Assembly: GCA_028533045.1 (NCBI GenBank)
Contig: JAQQAP010000007.1
Location: 124,001-188,000 of the forward strand
From: Spirochaetales bacterium
GTDB lineage: Bacteria; Spirochaetota; Spirochaetia; DSM-2461
DNA length: 64,000 nt
Direction of reading: 5' to 3'
Below are positions 42,603 to 51,103 of the stretch, piece after piece (positions within the stretch are counted from its first letter, which is position 1; the number at the start of each line of letters is the position of its first letter). A program made the position numbers and the translations under genes. The notes below the pieces were generated by a model. The model did not search any database. It worked only from the letters and a program-made list of their open reading frames with translations, and was not told the origin of the DNA.

Positions 42603-42617
42603 TTAAGGCGGCCTTAA
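42603..42617 (-). promoter_or_regulatory. Hairpin over the trpB ribosome site
   Basis: TTAAGG, CGG, CCTTAA: perfect 6-bp stem. On the trpB strand the second arm runs into AAGGAG, the Shine-Dalgarno, so the fold would reduce translation. Confidence 0.35.
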
Positions 42618-42641
42618 CTCCGCGTTCTTATGTATAGAAAC

Positions 42642-42670
42642 ATTCTAAGGCGAGATTTCATAGCTGTCAA
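42642..42670 (-). promoter_or_regulatory. trpB promoter
   Basis: On the minus strand: TTGACA (42670-42665), 17 nt, TAGAAT (42647-42642). Near-consensus. Confidence 0.8.
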
Positions 42671-42684
42671 GAAAAAAGACTCTT

Positions 42685-43308
42685 TCAGTTTTTCTCAAAA
42701 AGAGAGTCGAAATATTTCTGCGCCCCAAAAAGCCAAGGATGGACCACAACCATTTTATGTTGATTATCCATCATGTATTTAATGGTGGCGTAAGCTCCCT
42801 TTTCCAGGGATTCATCCAATCCGGCATTTAAAGTTTCAAGATAGGGAGGCTCCCCCGATTGGTCCCAGCAAATCTTATCAGCCAGGAAAATGATCATATC
42901 CAGCCTGGTAGGATTCTGCCAGAGAGTTGTATGACAGGTAATGGCATCCAAAATTTCCTTGTCATCCACCCCAAAATAGAGGGAAGCGAATTTACGAGAG
43001 AGACGTTGATGAATAATCATGGGAAGATTCTTCTCTTCTTCAAAAAGACCAATACCTAAGGATTCAGCGGCCTCGACCCTACGCTCATTAGGAATAATGA
43101 CGCTAACATCGTGTAAAACGGCAGCGGTCTCGGCTTTCTCAATATCACAGTCAAAGCGGCGGGCCAGTTCAATCGCCTTCTTGGTAACCATGGAAACATG
43201 AATCGCCGTTTGTCTCAAGTCATAGGCAAGGAGAAGATTGATACAATTCTCATAGATAGAGAGACTATTGTCTATTTTGGAAGGAATCTCCGTTAAAACG
43301 CTAAGCAT
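42685..43308 (-). CDS. HD-domain phosphohydrolase, YqeK-like
   Basis: Protein of 207 residues with an HD metal-binding domain: VSMVTKKAIELARRFDCD, AAVLHDVSVIIP (HD), MIIHQRLSRKFASLYFGV, AITCHTTLWQNPTRLDMIIF and LADKICWDQ. The pattern follows YqeK, a diadenosine-tetraphosphate (Ap4A) hydrolase of Gram-positive bacteria, though YqeK is usually next to nadD, which is absent here. Its reaction is likely symmetric cleavage of Ap4A or a related nucleotide. Upstream of trpB in the same direction but with the trpB promoter in between. Confidence 0.8.
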   Translation of the reverse strand: MLSVLTEIPSKIDNSLSIYENCINLLLAYDLRQTAIHVSMVTKKAIELARRFDCDIEKAETAAVLHDVSVIIPNERRVEAAESLGIGLFEEEKNLPMIIHQRLSRKFASLYFGVDDKEILDAITCHTTLWQNPTRLDMIIFLADKICWDQSGEPPYLETLNAGLDESLEKGAYATIKYMMDNQHKMVVVHPWLFGAQKYFDSLFEKN

Positions 43309-43405
43309 ACTTGTATTTTAACACATAGAGTTTTAAATAAAAGAGCTGAATCTGTTTTTCTCCGATTCCTTTTTTAGACTGCCAAAGGAAAAAGTCTCCC
43401 TTTCC

Positions 43406-43434
43406 TTGAAAAGTAAATATTTTTTTCTTAGGAT
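43406..43434 (+). promoter_or_regulatory. Promoter of the hydrogenase-like chemoreceptor
   Basis: TTGAAA (43406-43411), 17 nt, TAGGAT (43429-43434); CAGGAG ribosome site follows before 43456. Confidence 0.65.
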
Positions 43435-43455
43435 TTAACAAACAGGAGCAAATAA

Positions 43456-45537
43456 ATGGCCTTACAACCTATTATCGAAGTGGACAGCGACAAATGCGTC
43501 AACTGTCACCAATGTATTGCCGTATGTCCCGTAAAATACTGTCTCGACGGAAGCGGAGAGGCAGTAACAATCAACCATGAAACATGTATCGGTTGCGGGA
43601 ACTGTGTTGTAGCTTGTACTCATAATGCCCGAAAAAGAATGGACGACTGGGAGGAATTTAAAGAAGACTGCCGCAAAAAGAAAAAAATAGTAGCCATTGT
43701 GGCTCCCTCTGCTGCAGCAAGCTTTGAAGGCCAGCTGGAAAACCTCAACGGCTATTTAAAATCCTTTGGCGTATCCGCTGTATTTGACGTTAGCTTTGGG
43801 GCGGAACTAACGGTAATGTCCTATCTCGACCACATAAAAACCAACTCACCCGATCTTGTCATAGCCCAGCCCTGTCCGGCGATCGTAAACTATATTGAAC
43901 TGCTCCAGCCCGAGCTCCTTCCCTATCTCGCCCCCGCCGACAGTCCCATGGTTCATACCATTAAAATGATAAAAGAGTATTTCCCCCAATATAAGGATTA
44001 TAAGGTTGCCGTCGTTTCCCCTTGCCTGGCGAAAAAGCGAGAATTTGAATCTACCGGACAGGGTGATTATAACCTGATGTTTGCTTCACTCGAAAAAGCC
44101 CTCTCCAGTGAAAATAAAAACCTATCCGATTACCCGGCCGTAGATTATGATTCTCCCGATCCGGAACGGGCGGTTCTTTTTTCTTCTCCCGGTGGTTTGA
44201 TGGCTACCATAGAAAGAGAAATGCCCGAACTGTTTCCTTCAATAAGAAAAATTGAAGGTACCGGGGCCATATACGACTACCTCAAAGATCTACCTTCCGT
44301 AATAGCCCAAAAAAAGAATCCCCTTATTCTTGACTGCCTTAACTGCGAGAAAGGCTGTAATGGAGGAACGGGAACTAATAAATGGGAAGAGCCCTGCGAC
44401 ATACTCGAAGCCGCCATAAGTGAAAGGGCTGCCAAGCAAAAAGAAATCTATTCCGCCCGAGAAAACAACCAGCGTGCCTCACGTCAAGTTAATCGTGTAT
44501 TACAGAATTACTGGAAACCGGGCCTCTATAAGAGAACCTATAAAGACCGCTCCCATCTCACCGAATGGCCCGTACCAAATGAAACGGAAAAGTGGGAGAT
44601 TTACAACCGTATGCTTAAATTCTCCGAAGAGGACATTTACAACTGCTCTTCCTGCGGTTATGGCAGCTGTGAAGGAATGGCCCGGGCCATACATAACGGG
44701 CTGAATAAACCGGAGAACTGTCACCATTATGAAATGGAACTTGTTACCAACGCCCATCAATCCCTAGAAAAAATAAGCCAAAGCCTGCACAGCAAACTCA
44801 ACAACTGCACCAACTTTATGAAATCCGTAGAAGAAACAGTGCAAAATATGAAGCAAAGCACCATAGACCAGGGTTCTGCCATTGAGGAATCCTCCGCCTC
44901 GGTAGAACAAATGTTGGCTTCCATCAGAAGTATCGCAAACCTGACAAAGCAAAGACAGGAAATGATAGTAAGCCTTCAGGAGGGAACCAAAAACGGGGCC
45001 GATGCTCTGGAAAGAACCGTAGAAGCCGTCGATAGCGTCAATGGTAACGTAGACAGAATTCTGGAAGTGAATAAAACTATCGACAATGTTGCCGCCAATA
45101 CCAATCTTTTGGCCATGAACGCTGCCATAGAAGCGGCCCATGCGGGAGATAGTGGGCGGGGATTTGCCGTTGTAGCCCAGGAGATACGAAAACTGGCCGA
45201 AGAAACAGCTGGCAATGCCCGAATTATTTCAATAGACCTGAACAACATGGCAAACGAAGTACGGGAAACAAAAGAACTCTCCGAAGTCTCCCATGAGGAT
45301 ATGAATGATGTCGTTAGCAGACTTACCGGAGTAGCAGACGGATTCCAGGAACTTTCTACAGCCATGGAAGAAATGACCCAGGGAACGGATCAAATTCAAG
45401 ATGCCCTGGGCATCATGCTGAATACGAGTAAACATGTGAACCTACTGGGAGAAGATGTTGCGGAAATGATGACAGAACTAGGCCAACTCCATGAAGAATT
45501 GCATAACATTTCCCAGGAAGCCAACGCTGTTATTTAA
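43456..45537 (+). CDS. [FeFe]-hydrogenase-like methyl-accepting protein (putative H2 or redox chemoreceptor)
   Basis: Soluble protein of 693 residues that fuses a hydrogenase module to a chemoreceptor output. Two 4Fe-4S ferredoxin motifs (Cys14/17/20/24 and Cys44/47/50/54) lead into an H-cluster domain: Cys140 in AQPCPAIVN, Cys190 in [11 protein letters not shown], and Cys294/297/301 in [13 protein letters not shown] further 4Fe-4S domain has Cys397/400/405/422. The last 230 residues are an MCP signalling domain ([34 protein letters not shown]). The proton-relay Cys of catalytic enzymes (first C of TSCCP) is Pro here, as expected for a sensor with low turnover. It fits the class called group C2 (chemotactic) in hydrogenase classification. 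No TM helices. Confidence 0.93.
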   Translation: MALQPIIEVDSDKCVNCHQCIAVCPVKYCLDGSGEAVTINHETCIGCGNCVVACTHNARKRMDDWEEFKEDCRKKKKIVAIVAPSAAASFEGQLENLNGYLKSFGVSAVFDVSFGAELTVMSYLDHIKTNSPDLVIAQPCPAIVNYIELLQPELLPYLAPADSPMVHTIKMIKEYFPQYKDYKVAVVSPCLAKKREFESTGQGDYNLMFASLEKALSSENKNLSDYPAVDYDSPDPERAVLFSSPGGLMATIEREMPELFPSIRKIEGTGAIYDYLKDLPSVIAQKKNPLILDCLNCEKGCNGGTGTNKWEEPCDILEAAISERAAKQKEIYSARENNQRASRQVNRVLQNYWKPGLYKRTYKDRSHLTEWPVPNETEKWEIYNRMLKFSEEDIYNCSSCGYGSCEGMARAIHNGLNKPENCHHYEMELVTNAHQSLEKISQSLHSKLNNCTNFMKSVEETVQNMKQSTIDQGSAIEESSASVEQMLASIRSIANLTKQRQEMIVSLQEGTKNGADALERTVEAVDSVNGNVDRILEVNKTIDNVAANTNLLAMNAAIEAAHAGDSGRGFAVVAQEIRKLAEETAGNARIISIDLNNMANEVRETKELSEVSHEDMNDVVSRLTGVADGFQELSTAMEEMTQGTDQIQDALGIMLNTSKHVNLLGEDVAEMMTELGQLHEELHNISQEANAVI

Positions 45538-45549
45538 GCCAAATTAAAG

Positions 45550-46509
45550 CTAACCGGCCACATTATTAATAGTATGGCCCTCAAGAAATGATCTAAGGTT
45601 TTGTACAGCAATGTCCATAAGTCTTGCCCGAGTCTCAAGAGGGGCCCAGGCAATGTGGGGTGTGATAAAACAGTTCTTTGCCTTAAGGAGCGGATTGTCT
45701 TCTCTAATCGGTTCGGAAGATACCACATCCACACCGGCAGCCCTAATTTTTCCCTGCTCTAAGGCATCGGCCAAATCCTGTTCTATCACCATTCCGCCCC
45801 GGGAGGTATTAATAAGAATAACCCCTTCTTTCATTTGAGCTATGCTATCCTTATTAATAAGACCTTCCGTTTCCGGAAAAAGAGGACAGTGAAGAGAGAT
45901 GATATCTGACTTAGCCAGCAATTCTTCAAATCCCACATAACATCCCAATTCAGGATTAACCTCTTTGGGCCGGTTTCCGTTATTAACAAGAACATTCAAA
46001 CCAAAGGCTTTGGCTATTTGAGCTGTCTTTTGTCCGGTACGGCCAAAACCAATAATCCCCATAGTCTTACCATCCAGTTCGGTAAGAGGAGAATTCCAAT
46101 AGCAAAAATCCCGGCTCTTACTCCAATCACCCCGCATAACACTCTCCGAATGACTCTGTACGGACTGGCAAATATTCAAAATATGGGCAAACACCATCTG
46201 AGCCACTGCTGATGTACTGTAGGCGGGGATGTTACAAACAACGACCCCTTTCTCCGCAGCAGCCTCAATATCGATTATATTATAACCGGTGGCTAAGACA
46301 CCAACGTACTTGATTTGAGGACAAGCCTCCAGAATCTCCCTGGTTATCAAAACCTTATTGCTTATGACCGCTTCGGCCCGGCCTATTCGTTCCAGAACCT
46401 GTTCCTTGGAAGTTCTGTCATAATAGGAAAATTCCCCAAGTTCTTTAAATCCCTCCCAGGAGAGATCCCCCGGATTCAAAGCGTAACCGTCAAGAACAAC
46501 AATTTTCAT
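45550..46509 (-). CDS. D-2-hydroxyacid dehydrogenase (hydroxypyruvate reductase-like)
   Basis: NAD(P)-dependent reductase of 319 residues that interconverts 2-keto and D-2-hydroxy acids, probably hydroxypyruvate/glycerate or a similar pair. The nucleotide-binding loop is GIIGFGRTGQKTAQIAKAFG. The catalytic Arg, Glu and His are in INTSRGGMV, VVSSEP and ITPHIAWAP. KYVGVLATGYNIIDIEAAA and NIPAYSTSAVAQMVFAHI are typical of the glycerate-dehydrogenase branch. It is followed downstream on the opposite strand by the end of the hydrogenase-like receptor, 12 nt away. TAGGAG precedes the ATG. Confidence 0.92.
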   Translation of the reverse strand: MKIVVLDGYALNPGDLSWEGFKELGEFSYYDRTSKEQVLERIGRAEAVISNKVLITREILEACPQIKYVGVLATGYNIIDIEAAAEKGVVVCNIPAYSTSAVAQMVFAHILNICQSVQSHSESVMRGDWSKSRDFCYWNSPLTELDGKTMGIIGFGRTGQKTAQIAKAFGLNVLVNNGNRPKEVNPELGCYVGFEELLAKSDIISLHCPLFPETEGLINKDSIAQMKEGVILINTSRGGMVIEQDLADALEQGKIRAAGVDVVSSEPIREDNPLLKAKNCFITPHIAWAPLETRARLMDIAVQNLRSFLEGHTINNVAG

Positions 46510-46527
46510 AAAACTCTCCTATTAAAC

Positions 46528-47169
46528 CTATACCCAGGGACCCAAAAGAGACTCCACCGCATGGCAGAGAATTTCCCTAAAATAATTCCGGCTATAATTC
46601 ATAGTCGCCCTTTTCCGAATTGCCTGTTGTCTCTCATCGAGCTTTAACATGGGAGTCAATCCGATTATCTGAGCTGTTTGAACATGGAGGAATTCATCAA
46701 TATCATAACGGTCCGCATGGGGAAAAAGATTCAGTATAAGAGAATTCAGTCGCACCATACCTTCCTTAAGAATCTCATACCATCGGGAAAGAGCCTCCTC
46801 CCCCGCCCCTTTTTCCAATACCGGAACAGAGAGGGAATAGAGCTCAATCAGACTCATATGCTGGAGAATCAAATCCACCCATATATGGGAGAGCTCCTTG
46901 ATATTTAGAGGTCGTCCGGTTAAAGACTTTTCCAGGTCTTCCACCAAATCAACAAAATCCTCTCCCATCAGTTCCAGAAAGAGATCTTCCCGGCAAGAGT
47001 AGTATTTATATAGGTTGGATCGGGTAAAAGAGGCGGACCGGGCAATATCGGCCAAAGTCATCCGGGAAAAGGGCACTGTTTGGTTTAACTCGCGGGCGGC
47101 GGACTTAATCTCAAGACGACGAACATTTTTCTGTTCCTCGTCGTTGGCTCTCTTCCAAGGACGGCTCAT
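46528..47169 (-). CDS. TetR/AcrR-family transcriptional regulator
   Basis: Dimeric repressor-type protein (213 residues). The N-terminal HTH reads VPFSRMTLADIARSASFTRS, then NLYKYYSCREDLFLELMGED, typical of TetR. The C-terminal 140 residues are the ligand-binding helical domain, with no recognised ligand. It overlaps the upstream membrane/zinc-ribbon gene by 1 nt and lies 18 nt upstream of the hydroxyacid dehydrogenase, so it may control that small operon. Confidence 0.9.
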   Translation of the reverse strand: MSRPWKRANDEEQKNVRRLEIKSAARELNQTVPFSRMTLADIARSASFTRSNLYKYYSCREDLFLELMGEDFVDLVEDLEKSLTGRPLNIKELSHIWVDLILQHMSLIELYSLSVPVLEKGAGEEALSRWYEILKEGMVRLNSLILNLFPHADRYDIDEFLHVQTAQIIGLTPMLKLDERQQAIRKRATMNYSRNYFREILCHAVESLLGPWV

Positions 47170-47567
47170 TACTCCTCACTTCCTTCGTCATTGCTACAGT
47201 CAGCGCAAAGGTAGTCCTTTTCCAGCATAATTTCATTTGACTTGAGTTTTGCTCCGCATTTGCGGCATTTAAACTTAAAGGGAAAAAAACGTTCCCGGTA
47301 AAGAGTAAGAGAAGTACCGGCGAGGAGAACAAAAAAGACCGTGGGAAGATAGGAAGGTAAGCCATAGGCTACCGTAAGAACCGCTGCAATCATCACCAAA
47401 AAGAAAATAATGCCCCAGAAGAAAAAGACCAGGGCCTTCTTTCTTTCCTGGCTTTTTCTGCTCAAAAACAGGTAGGCGATTAGCAAGGCAATGAAAATGT
47501 AATAAAAAAAACTCTGGATATATCCATTAATCTGTTCAAAAATCATATTTAATTCTATCATTCCCAC
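47169..47567 (-). CDS. Small membrane protein with C-terminal zinc ribbon
   Basis: 132 residues with three hydrophobic helices (FFYYIFIALLIAYLFL; VFFFWGIIFFLVMIAAVLTV; PTVFFVLLAGTSLTLY) followed by a cytoplasmic CRKCGAKLKSNE and CADC, a four-Cys zinc ribbon. Family not recognised. The start is uncertain: GTG at 47567 or an ATG two codons later. Its TAA/ATG junction with the TetR gene suggests translational coupling. Confidence 0.65.
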   Translation of the reverse strand: MGMIELNMIFEQINGYIQSFFYYIFIALLIAYLFLSRKSQERKKALVFFFWGIIFFLVMIAAVLTVAYGLPSYLPTVFFVLLAGTSLTLYRERFFPFKFKCRKCGAKLKSNEIMLEKDYLCADCSNDEGSEE

Positions 47568-47600
47568 AGGACATCTATCAACAAAAAAGGACAGCCCCCG

Positions 47601-48644
47601 GTGAAACTTACAAGATTCCTTCTCATAATATGCCTCCCCTTAAGTCTATTTGCCCAGGACAATGATAAAATTGATTATCGTTGGGGAGTGCAAACGGCCT
47701 ATTACTTTCCCAATCAATCGGGATACGAAAGCTCTAACGGCTGGGCCCCCATCGACTACGGCACAACGGAAATCCCCGAAGATTTTTCTCCCCTCGGCTC
47801 GGATGACGGAAGAAGTCTGGGAAACGGATGGGGAGCGGCGGAGCTCCAGTTTTGGATAGACCGAACCCAAACCTTGCCTCTTCTACAGGGAGACAGTCCC
47901 CTTACTTCCGGTAATAATCTGCAGATAAATACAAAAGCGGACCTCTCCCCGGCCACAGCCGATGTGAACCTCTCCTTTAAGCTGACACCCATCGCCTTTC
48001 TTGTCTTTGAGCAGGGCCATCACCTGGGGACAGGATGGTATGCGGGAATAGCCAACGGCCTGGGGCTGAACGCCGACGGCAGCGGAGATCCGGAGACCGA
48101 CTCCTTTCCCGGAGTAGTGTACAAAGGCTGGTTTTCCGGCACCTTCCAGTTTGATCTGGCCGAAGCCCTTCCCGAAGCAACAGAGTGGCATCATGTTGTC
48201 CTCTCATCCACCGCCCGCTTCGAGTATCAGGCTTTTTCCGGTGCCAATAAGGACGAACCCTGGCAATACCAGGCGGATGAGGGGGAAAACTTTAACGGTT
48301 GGCTTTTTAAATCCAGCCATGTTCTGGGATATATGATTCCCCGGGATAAAATCAATTTTGCCGGAATCATGCTGGAGACAGAGCGTCGTCTGGGAGACAT
48401 TTCCCGTTCCAGCACCATCTCTTCAGGCGGTTGGGGATCGGATTTCACAGAAATAGATGCAGGCCCTCTTCTTAACTGGCAAATAGACGATGAAAGCAGC
48501 CTGGTATTTCTGCTTCAGTGGAAAAATGCCGTCCAATATGACGACGACTCGGTCTTCTATAACTACTTCATGAATCGCGAAAGCACGGGAGACAGCTATT
48601 GGTACTTTAATCGAATAGCCCTCTCCTATACAAAAAAATTTTAA
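47601..48644 (+). CDS. Putative outer-membrane beta-barrel protein
   Basis: 347 residues with signal peptide (FLLIICLPLSLFAQD, cleavage after Ala19). The mature part is rich in alternating hydrophobic strands (FWIDRTQTLPLLQ; VNLSFKLTPIAFLVFEQG; VVLSSTARFEYQAFSG; LVFLLQWKNAVQYDD) and ends in the aromatic C-terminal signature LSYTKKF expected by the BAM machinery. No named family recognised. GTG start with AAGGA 9 nt upstream. Confidence 0.65.
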   Translation: MKLTRFLLIICLPLSLFAQDNDKIDYRWGVQTAYYFPNQSGYESSNGWAPIDYGTTEIPEDFSPLGSDDGRSLGNGWGAAELQFWIDRTQTLPLLQGDSPLTSGNNLQINTKADLSPATADVNLSFKLTPIAFLVFEQGHHLGTGWYAGIANGLGLNADGSGDPETDSFPGVVYKGWFSGTFQFDLAEALPEATEWHHVVLSSTARFEYQAFSGANKDEPWQYQADEGENFNGWLFKSSHVLGYMIPRDKINFAGIMLETERRLGDISRSSTISSGGWGSDFTEIDAGPLLNWQIDDESSLVFLLQWKNAVQYDDDSVFYNYFMNRESTGDSYWYFNRIALSYTKKF

Positions 48645-48668
48645 GTTGCCGGGAACCTTCTTGTTTAC

Positions 48669-48697
48669 TTGACTTATAATCCCTTCATCTATAAGAT
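48669..48697 (+). promoter_or_regulatory. rpsD promoter
   Basis: TTGACT (48669-48674), 17 nt, TAAGAT (48692-48697). A palindrome CGTTCT-T-AGAACG (48706-48718) follows in the leader. Confidence 0.7.
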
Positions 48698-48749
48698 GAT
48701 ACTCCGCGTTCTTAGAACGTGAAAATTCCAACCATGAGGTTATTAAGTA

Positions 48750-49367
48750 ATGGCGAGATCCGAAAAAGCAAGAGGAAAAGTCGTCCGCCGTCTAGGTGTC
48801 AACATTTACGGTAACGTAAAGTATGATAAATTACTTAAGAAGAAACCCCAGGGTCCCGGACAGGAAAGAGGAAAAAGATCCCGTAACAAGATCAGCAACT
48901 TCGGTCAGCAGCTTCTCGAGAAGCAGAAGATTCGATTTGCTTACGGAATCAGCGAAAAGCAGTTCTACAACACTTTCCTTAAGGCCAAGAAAAAAGACGG
49001 CCTTACCGGTGACAACATGATGATTCTTCTTGAGCGACGGCTCGACAATGTAGTGTACCGACTTGGTATGGCAACCACCAGGGCTCAGGCCCGTCAGATG
49101 GTTAGCCACGGCCACATCAGATTGAATGGTGAAAGATCCAACATTCCTTCTATCGTTGTACGTGAAGGTGATGAAATCAAGGTTAAGGATAACGATGGCA
49201 GCAAAAAGCTTGTCAGAGAAAACCTTGCCAAGAGCGGTCAGCCCGTTCCCGTATGGCTTTCCATCGTGGAAGATAGCCTGGTAGGTAAGATCGAAAGACT
49301 TCCCTACAGAACAGATATCTCCACTGTAGCCAACGAACAGGCTGTAGTAGAATTCTACTCCAAGTAA
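48750..49367 (+). CDS. rpsD: 30S ribosomal protein S4
   Basis: Primary 16S-binding ribosomal protein (205 residues), normal length. KARGKVVRRLGVN at the N-terminus, GISEKQFYNTFLKAKK, and the S4 RNA-binding domain MMILLERRLDNVVYRLGMAT with ARQMVSHGHIRLNGERSN are canonical. Stand-alone, not in an alpha operon with rpoA. Codon use is restricted, as expected of a highly expressed gene. Confidence 0.98.
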   Translation: MARSEKARGKVVRRLGVNIYGNVKYDKLLKKKPQGPGQERGKRSRNKISNFGQQLLEKQKIRFAYGISEKQFYNTFLKAKKKDGLTGDNMMILLERRLDNVVYRLGMATTRAQARQMVSHGHIRLNGERSNIPSIVVREGDEIKVKDNDGSKKLVRENLAKSGQPVPVWLSIVEDSLVGKIERLPYRTDISTVANEQAVVEFYSK

Positions 49368-49383
49368 TCTACACACTATCTAC

Positions 49384-49418
49384 AAAAAAACCGACCTTTT
49401 ACGGGTCGGTTTTTTTTG
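49384..49418. terminator. Terminator after rpsD
   Basis: AAAAAAACCGACC, TTTTACG loop, GGTCGGTTTTTTT; strong, A/T tails on both sides. Confidence 0.9.
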
Positions 49419-49474
49419 TCTTTTATGATTTCATATGTTAGAATAAAACAAGGGAATACCCTGAAGAGGCATAT

Positions 49475-49819
49475 ATGGCAGAAGGCGATACAATAATTAC
49501 GGATAGCCCGGTAGGACAGAGACTCAAACAATTCTCCCATCAAAAAGAGAACATGCTCATTTTCGGAAACAAGTCCTTTCCCATGATTAGCAAGATCACA
49601 ATGGGACGCGGACAGGGTAATACCATCGTGATTGATAACAGCCTGGCCTCTCGCCAGCACGCCATTATCCAAAAAATCAAGGACTCTTACTTCATTTGTG
49701 ACTTAAAGAGTACTAACGGAACTTTTCTTAACGGCAAAAAAATCAAACCCGATAAATATGTCAAACTGGAACAGGGCGATGTTATCACCATTGGAAAAAG
49801 CGACCTGGTAATGCGTTAA
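49475..49819 (+). CDS. FHA-domain protein
   Basis: Phosphothreonine-binding protein of 114 residues, consisting of one FHA domain: KITMGRGQGNTIVI (Gly-Arg), SLASRQHAII (Ser-Arg-x-His) and DLKSTNGTFLNGKKI (Asn-Gly-Thr). All phosphopeptide-contact positions are present. The partner kinase is unknown. GAAGAGG precedes the ATG. Its stop shares 1 nt with the trmJ start. Confidence 0.9.
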   Translation: MAEGDTIITDSPVGQRLKQFSHQKENMLIFGNKSFPMISKITMGRGQGNTIVIDNSLASRQHAIIQKIKDSYFICDLKSTNGTFLNGKKIKPDKYVKLEQGDVITIGKSDLVMR

Positions 49820-50520
49820 TGAGCCTGGACAATATTAGAATCGTACTCTGTCGGCCGGAAGGTTCCATAAATATCGGCTCCGTGTGCCGTGCCATGAAGA
49901 CCATGGGCCTTTCCCGGCTTTATATTGTAAATCCCCAGCGAAATCTGGAAAAAGAGTGGATCCGCAACATGGCGGTTCATGCCTATGAGATCTATGAGAA
50001 GGCTGAATTTCCCGAAAGCCTGGCGGAGGCTCTGGAGGGCTGTGCCCTTTCCGCAGGAATAACACGGCGTCGTGGAACAAAGCGGAAGTTCTTTTCCCAT
50101 CTACCCGAAGAATTTGCCGCTAAAGCTCTATCCCTGGAGGGAGAAGCCGCCCTGGTATTCGGGAACGAACGGAACGGACTTAAGGATGACGAATTGGCCT
50201 GTTGCAATGCGGCGGTCCATATTCCTTCCAACCCGGACTACCCTTCCCTTAATCTCTCCCACGCTGTACAGGTTATGACCGCTGCCCTTTGGCGCGAATC
50301 GGCGGGAGAACGGGTAGCAAAGTACACACCTATTTCTGATAAAGACAGGGAAGCCATTGTAGATACCATTCATACGACTCTAGACTGTTTCAACTATTTC
50401 CAATCTTCCGATCCAGATGATATCGATGCGTTCTTTAGAGATATCCTGGCCCGGGCCGCCCTTAGCAAAAAGGAAGCCCGGGTTATGGAAAATATCTTTA
50501 TGAAAATCCGATATATGTAA
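49819..50520 (+). CDS. trmJ: TrmJ-like tRNA 2'-O-methyltransferase
   Basis: SPOUT methyltransferase (233 residues) that would methylate the 2'-hydroxyl of nucleotide 32 in tRNA anticodon loops. Motifs RIVLCRPEGSINIGSVCRAM (motif 1), ALVFGNERNGLKDDEL (motif 2) and IPSNPDYPSLNLSHAVQVM (motif 3) are those of TrmJ. The C-terminal 60 residues form the dimerisation extension. Coupled to the FHA gene by TAATG. Confidence 0.9.
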   Translation: MSLDNIRIVLCRPEGSINIGSVCRAMKTMGLSRLYIVNPQRNLEKEWIRNMAVHAYEIYEKAEFPESLAEALEGCALSAGITRRRGTKRKFFSHLPEEFAAKALSLEGEAALVFGNERNGLKDDELACCNAAVHIPSNPDYPSLNLSHAVQVMTAALWRESAGERVAKYTPISDKDREAIVDTIHTTLDCFNYFQSSDPDDIDAFFRDILARAALSKKEARVMENIFMKIRYM

Positions 50521-50539
50521 TTTAGGAATGAGGATTAAT

Positions 50540-50568
50540 TTGATTTCCCCTCCCTATTCATTTAAAAT
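50540..50568 (+). promoter_or_regulatory. hydCBA promoter
   Basis: TTGATT (50540-50545), 17 nt, TAAAAT (50563-50568). The leader then contains GGAGCTC (50580-50586) and GAGCTCC (50623-50629), able to close a 36-nt loop. Confidence 0.6.
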
Positions 50569-50644
50569 TCAGTAACAACGGAGCTCATTAAAATAAAGAG
50601 ATCCTAATGATTTACCCGCAAAGAGCTCCCGTGAAGGGGTTGTT

Positions 50645-51094
50645 ATGGATCGGGAAATTGAAATCATCGCAGAAGAAATGGGAACGGAAAGGGATAAACT
50701 GCTTCCCTTTATGCAGGAAGTCCTTCGGTGCAAGAATTATCTTTCCGAGGATTCACTCAGGGACATAGCCTCTGCATTCCAGCTATCCTCCGCCGAAGTT
50801 TACGGTGTGGCTTCATTCTATTCATTCATAGAAACCTCTCCTCCCGGTCGTCATATTATTCGCCTTTGCAAAACGGTTTGTTGCGACTTGAAGAACAAGG
50901 ATCTTATTCTCCACACCCTGGAAAGGCATCTTCGCATTCATTTGGGAGAAACCACAGCGGATGGTAAATTCAGCCTGCTAAGCACCAATTGCATCGGTTG
51001 GTGTCATGAGTCACCGGCCATGATGATCAATGACAAGATCTACACCAGACTAACTCCCGAATCGACTCTCAAGGCTTTGGAAGAGTGGGATTAG
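50645..51094 (+). CDS. hydC: HydC/NuoE-like 2Fe-2S subunit of [FeFe]-hydrogenase
   Basis: Small thioredoxin-fold iron-sulphur subunit (149 residues) of a trimeric NAD-dependent hydrogenase. The four ligands are Cys75 and Cys80 (LCKTVCCDL) and Cys116 and Cys120 (NCIGWCHES), the C-x4-C / C-x3-C pattern of NuoE/HydC. The N-terminal LRDIASAFQLSSAEVYGVAS is family-typical. GAAGGGG precedes the ATG. It is the first gene of the operon with hydB 9 nt and hydA 12 nt downstream of their neighbours. Confidence 0.93.
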   Translation: MDREIEIIAEEMGTERDKLLPFMQEVLRCKNYLSEDSLRDIASAFQLSSAEVYGVASFYSFIETSPPGRHIIRLCKTVCCDLKNKDLILHTLERHLRIHLGETTADGKFSLLSTNCIGWCHESPAMMINDKIYTRLTPESTLKALEEWD

Positions 51095-51103
51095 GAGGGA
51101 GTC

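Noticed and set aside
42617..48714. 14-nt sequence ACTCCGCGTTCTTA shared near trpB and in the rpsD leader
   Set aside because: A match of this length is expected several times by chance in a 64-kb window, and the two copies have opposite orientation relative to their genes.
48706..48718. Palindrome in the rpsD leader as an S4 autoregulation site
   Set aside because: Too short and simple to equate with the known S4 pseudoknot; noted only as part of the promoter entry.
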